DNA of 6,703 bases from Zhengella sp041738295 (lineage in GTDB: Bacteria > Pseudomonadota > Alphaproteobacteria > Rhizobiales > Rhizobiaceae). The stretch covers positions 1 to 6,703 of the forward strand of contig JBGSQC010000156.1 in assembly GCA_041738295.1 (NCBI GenBank). Reading direction: 5' to 3'. Shown here in pieces: positions 5,102 through 6,703 of the stretch; position 1 is the first letter of the stretch; every line of letters starts with the position of its first letter. Position numbers and translations under genes: made by a program. The notes beneath the pieces are model-generated. The model was given only the letters and a program-made list of their open reading frames with translations. It searched no databases and was not told the origin of the DNA.

Positions 5102-6217
5102 ATGAGCGAATTGTCCGTTGATATCCGTCTCAGCTATCGCGAGTTCGAGTTGGGCGTTTCGCATAGTTTTGCTGGTCAAGGAATCACAGCGCTGTTCGGT
5201 CCTTCCGGGTGCGGCAAGTCCTCGTTGCTGCGGGTGATCGCCGGTTTCGAGGGCCGCGCTATCGGACGGATCGCCCTGGGTACAGAGGCATGGCAGGAGG
5301 GACGACAGTTCGTTCCTCCACATTTGCGAGGCGTCGGCTTTGTCTTTCAGGATGCGCGCCTGTTCCAGCATCTTTCAGCCAAGGGAAACCTGGACTATGC
5401 CCATCGACGCGCAGCCAAGGAACCGGCGCATTACAGTTTTGGCGATGTGGTGGATGCGCTGGACCTTGGCCCCTTGTTCAACCGAAGTGCCGCACAGCTT
5501 TCGGGCGGTGAACGGCAGCGCGTTGCCATCGGACGGACATTGCTGGCCCGGCCCCGCCTGTTGCTGATGGATGAGCCCTTGGCTGCGCTGGACACCAGGC
5601 GCAAGGCCGAGATCCTGCCCTATATCGCGCAATTGCCGAAGATTTTCTGCCTGCCGGTCATCTATGTCACCCACGCCTTGGAAGAAGTGACTCAGATTTG
5701 CGACCGAATCGTTGCTCTTGATGCCGGCCGAGTGGTCGCTGCCGGAGGCGTTGCGGAGACTTTGGAACGCCTCGACATGGCCGGAGTGCAAGGGCGCTTC
5801 GAAGCTGGCGTCATCCTGTCGGGGCGCGTTGCCGGGCAAGATGCCATCCTGCGCATGAGCCGTGTAGACCTCGGCCATGGAACAATGTTTGAAGTTCCCG
5901 AAATTGGTCTGGATGAGGGAGCAGCGGTGCGCTTGCGGGTGCGGGCGCGTGATGTTTCACTTGCCTTGGCGCGGCTTGAGGGACTCAGCATCCGCAACCA
6001 GCTTCCCGCCAGCGTGGTGGCGATCACTCCCGAACCGGATACAGCCTATGCCGAGGTTCTGCTTGATCTCGGCAACCAGCACCTGCGCTCCAGGATAACG
6101 AGGGCGGCAGTTCAAGACCTTGGCCTGACAGCGGGTCAGAACGTGGTTGCGCTCATCAAGTCGGTCGCCTTTGACCGCCAGGCCTTGCCGAGGCCGCAGG
6201 GCGCCAGGTCCGAGTGA
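5102..6217 (+). CDS. modC: Molybdate ABC transporter ATP-binding protein ModC
   Basis: ModC is the cytoplasmic ATPase that powers molybdate import through ModB. In its 371 residues one sees the Walker A motif GPSGCGKSS (33-41), the Q-loop in GFVFQDARLFQHLS, which is the ModC-type form, the signature LSGGERQ (133-139), Walker B LLLMDEP with Asp157/Glu158, the D-loop ALD, and the switch His191 in YVTHALEE. The C-terminal part (about 230-365) contains a Mop/TOBE oxyanion-binding domain, clearest from SIRNQLPASV to ALIKSVAFD, which in this family binds molybdate and can inhibit transport. E. coli ModC has 352 residues. The ATG follows the modB stop by three bases and has only a weak upstream site, so it is likely coupled to modB translation. 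It ends the mod operon; a hairpin follows 15 bases after the stop. Confidence 0.95.
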   Translation: MSELSVDIRLSYREFELGVSHSFAGQGITALFGPSGCGKSSLLRVIAGFEGRAIGRIALGTEAWQEGRQFVPPHLRGVGFVFQDARLFQHLSAKGNLDYAHRRAAKEPAHYSFGDVVDALDLGPLFNRSAAQLSGGERQRVAIGRTLLARPRLLLMDEPLAALDTRRKAEILPYIAQLPKIFCLPVIYVTHALEEVTQICDRIVALDAGRVVAAGGVAETLERLDMAGVQGRFEAGVILSGRVAGQDAILRMSRVDLGHGTMFEVPEIGLDEGAAVRLRVRARDVSLALARLEGLSIRNQLPASVVAITPEPDTAYAEVLLDLGNQHLRSRITRAAVQDLGLTAGQNVVALIKSVAFDRQALPRPQGARSE

Positions 6218-6232
6218 CCGACTGACCACGCA

Positions 6233-6255
6233 CCGGCCTGCGACAGGAAGGCCGG
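6233..6255 (+). terminator. Hairpin downstream of modC, possible terminator
   Basis: CCGGCCT (6233-6239) pairs perfectly with AGGCCGG (6249-6255) around a 9-base loop. It lies 15 bases after the modC stop and before the znuC control region. Only a loosely T-rich stretch follows, with no clean T-run, so termination strength is uncertain. Confidence 0.5.
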
Positions 6256-6272
6256 ATGGTGTTCATCCCTTG

Positions 6273-6287
6273 TGTTATTGTGTAACA
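6273..6287. promoter_or_regulatory. Zur-box-like inverted repeat upstream of znuC
   Basis: TGTTATTGTGTAACA has perfect 5-base arms (TGTTA/TAACA) around a 5-base centre, close to the TGTTATnnnATAACA-type core bound by the zinc repressor Zur in proteobacteria. It lies about 40-60 bases before the possible znuC starts, inside a local A/T-rich patch (TAACAT at 6283-6288 could serve as -10). Zinc-dependent repression is therefore likely, by analogy. Confidence 0.6.
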
Positions 6288-6348
6288 TATGGGATAGCCG
6301 GGGAAACAGGTCCCCCATCGTGGGACCATGTCCGCTTGTGCAGGAATG

Positions 6349-6703
6349 ATGCTGAAAAAGTCTGATCCGCTTGTGTCGCTCACCGGTGCCGGGGTGTTCC
6401 GCTCCGGCCGATGGCTTGTGCGCGGCGTCGACATGGCCATTGAGCCCCGCGAGATTGTCACGCTGATCGGGCCGAACGGGTCTGGCAAGTCGACCAGCGC
6501 GCGCATGGCGCTCGGCATCCTGAAGCCGGACGAGGGAACCGCCTGGCAGCGGCCCGGACTGCGGGTGGCCTATGTGCCGCAAAAGCTGTCCATCGACTGG
6601 ACCATGCCGCTGACCGTTTCCCGCTTCATGGAGCTCACCGGACCGGTGGACGCAGTAACCATGCAGGCCGCGTTCGAGGCAACCGGCGTTGCGCGCCTTG
6701 CCG
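6349..6703 (+). CDS. znuC: Zinc ABC transporter ATP-binding protein ZnuC, 3'-partial
   Basis: This is the first 118 codons of an ABC ATPase; the gene continues past the window. Visible are LTGAGVFRSGRWLVRGVDM (family-type N-terminal strand), Walker A GPNGSGKST (41-49) and the Q-loop VAYVPQKLSIDWTMPLTV with Gln78, whose QKLxID(W) form is typical of ZnuC/metal-type (family 9) ATPases. With ZnuB it would drive high-affinity zinc import from the periplasm, fed by ZnuA. The start is uncertain: in-frame ATGs lie at 6328, 6346 and 6349. The proteins differ only by a short MSACAGM leader, which does not look conserved, and AGGA (6342-6345) is too close to be an ideal ribosome site for 6346 or 6349. 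The upstream Zur-like repeat fits the zinc assignment. The signature motif and Walker B are outside the window. Confidence 0.88.
   Translation, partial: MLKKSDPLVSLTGAGVFRSGRWLVRGVDMAIEPREIVTLIGPNGSGKSTSARMALGILKPDEGTAWQRPGLRVAYVPQKLSIDWTMPLTVSRFMELTGPVDAVTMQAAFEATGVARLA

Overview
The window reads as an accessory-metabolism and metal-uptake region of an alphaproteobacterial chromosome or large replicon. A Rhizobiales-type host (Agrobacterium, Rhizobium or Brucella relatives) is most likely. The clues are the high GC content, the protein styles, a stand-alone ModE-type DNA-binding protein beside modABC, and an alphaproteobacterial-type ZnuC. Host assignment is inference; no rRNA or other taxonomic marker is present. 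All genes lie on the + strand and coding density is very high. No gap between genes exceeds about 145 bases, so there is no long unexplained stretch.

Region 1 (1-3139) is the 3' part of a catabolic operon. It holds the C-terminal part of an FAD/NAD(P)-binding oxidoreductase with a BFD-type [2Fe-2S] domain (HcnB/opine oxidase A-like), an aldehyde dehydrogenase overlapping it by ATGA, and a dihydrodipicolinate synthase/N-acetylneuraminate lyase family enzyme 26 bases later. Oxidase subunit + aldolase-family enzyme + aldehyde dehydrogenase is the set used in trans-4-hydroxyproline breakdown (D-hydroxyproline dehydrogenase, pyrroline-4-hydroxy-2-carboxylate deaminase, alpha-ketoglutarate semialdehyde dehydrogenase). 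The sequence does not prove that substrate.

Region 2 (3140-6217) is a molybdate locus: a single-domain ModE-like regulator, then modA (periplasmic binding protein), modB (permease) and modC (ATPase), tightly packed. A 16-bp inverted repeat sits between the regulator and modA, inside a plausible promoter. The regulator frame is interrupted by an in-frame TAG at 3480; the same frame stays open for 25 more codons of family-like sequence up to a TAA at 3558, which suggests a recent nonsense mutation trimming the C-terminal tail.

Region 3 (6218-6703) holds a hairpin after modC, a Zur-box-like inverted repeat, and the first 118 codons of znuC, the ATPase of a zinc importer, which runs off the window. 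Molybdate and zinc import are therefore adjacent but appear separately controlled.

I see no RNA genes, CRISPR, insertion sequences or phage genes, and no plainly undescribed system. The best leads are the interrupted ModE-like gene and the symmetric arrangement of repeats in the modA promoter.
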